From: Trichormus sp. M33_DOE_039
GTDB taxonomy: Bacteria > Cyanobacteriota > Cyanobacteriia > Cyanobacteriales > Nostocaceae
Length of the DNA: 64,000 nt
NCBI GenBank assembly: GCA_015296085.1
Contig: DVDT01000044.1
Coordinates: 62,001-126,000, forward strand
Direction of reading: 5' to 3'
Shown: positions 63,896 to 64,000 of the stretch, piece after piece
Position numbering within the stretch: position 1 is the first letter of the stretch
How the letters are laid out: each line of letters begins with the position of its first letter
The notes under the pieces: model-generated
Seen by the model: the letters and a program-made list of their open reading frames with translations, nothing else
Databases searched by the model: none
What the model was told of the DNA's origin: nothing
Position numbers and translations under genes: made by a program

Positions 63896-64000
63896 ATGGC
63901 AAAAACAACCGTTCAACTAGCATCACCTCCTGTGCATCAGTCTTTAGAAGTTGTAGAGATGCAGACTGAAGAATTATCTGTAACTCAAATAACTGCCTAT
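63896..64000 (+). CDS. Start of a gene cut by the window edge
   Basis: ATG 63896 follows AAGGA by about 7 bases. The frame is open for 35 codons to the end (MAKTTVQLASPPVHQSLEVV then TEELSVTQITAY). The content is too short to name. Given the two HMA2-type genes before it, the product could be another HMA2 protein or a cation P-type ATPase; that is inference only. Confidence 0.5.
   Translation, partial: MAKTTVQLASPPVHQSLEVVEMQTEELSVTQITAY

Overview
The window comes from a filamentous, heterocyst-type cyanobacterium of the Nostoc/Anabaena/Trichormus group. The evidence is the many GCGATCGC (HIP1) octamers, C-rich heptamer repeats and other dispersed Nostoc-type repeats, a dnaA/dnaN origin region with TTTTCCACA boxes, DUF2808 and DUF2358 proteins, a Cph2-like phytochrome kinase, a cyanophycinase and kinase/beta-helix proteins. 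No rRNA, tRNA, CRISPR array or transposase was found.

Layout. 1-12.5 kb: a plus-strand organosulfur/sulfonate-type uptake and oxidation cluster. It holds an LLM-class flavin monooxygenase (cut by the window edge), an amidohydrolase, an aldo/keto reductase, two SsuA-like binding lipoproteins, SsuC and SsuB, an inserted ABC exporter flanked by inverted repeats, a D-2-hydroxyacid dehydrogenase and a dienelactone hydrolase. It ends in the 3' scar of a second monooxygenase. 12.5-19 kb: a PEP-CTERM protein, an MFS exporter, a DrrAB-type ABC exporter, a DUF2808 protein, a 0.4 kb fold-back element and two small unknowns. 19-21.6 kb: acetolactate synthase with an extra zinc ribbon, then a 0.2 kb nested inverted-repeat element. 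21.7-26.4 kb: two minus-strand units, a universal stress protein gene and a nitrate/taurine-type ABC transporter operon. Each is preceded by what reads as a ydaO/yuaA (c-di-AMP) riboswitch with a downstream terminator-like hairpin.

26.7-35.1 kb: an RsbRD-type histidine kinase, a two-gene photolyase/cryptochrome-like pair, a GSP17M-like stress protein, and two paralogous Ser/Thr kinases with C-terminal beta-helices flanking a PrxQ peroxiredoxin. 35.6-43 kb: a cysteine desulfurase abutting an AAA+ ATPase, then a DUF4157 (eCIS-core) protein with a CFI-box C-terminus, then a cyanophycinase. The AAA+/DUF4157 pair looks like an orphan contractile-injection-system module. 43-53.5 kb: GT4 glycosyltransferase, lepA, a GAF histidine kinase with an out-of-frame ankyrin remnant after it, small conserved cyanobacterial genes, a Uma2 protein and an ArsA-like ATPase with an HSP20-like tail.

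53.8-64 kb: a large Cph2-like phytochrome histidine kinase; dnaN and dnaA on the minus strand with a DnaA-box array (probable oriC) between them; an HtrA protease; peptide deformylase; and an HMA2-type heavy-metal-domain cluster that includes a decayed paralogue and runs off the window.

Functions are inferred from motifs and remembered family features; no database search was possible. The most promising items to follow up are the paired c-di-AMP riboswitches, the AAA+/DUF4157 module, the split photolyase with an Fe-S-like cysteine pattern, the fold-back elements and a possible structured RNA near 47.2 kb.
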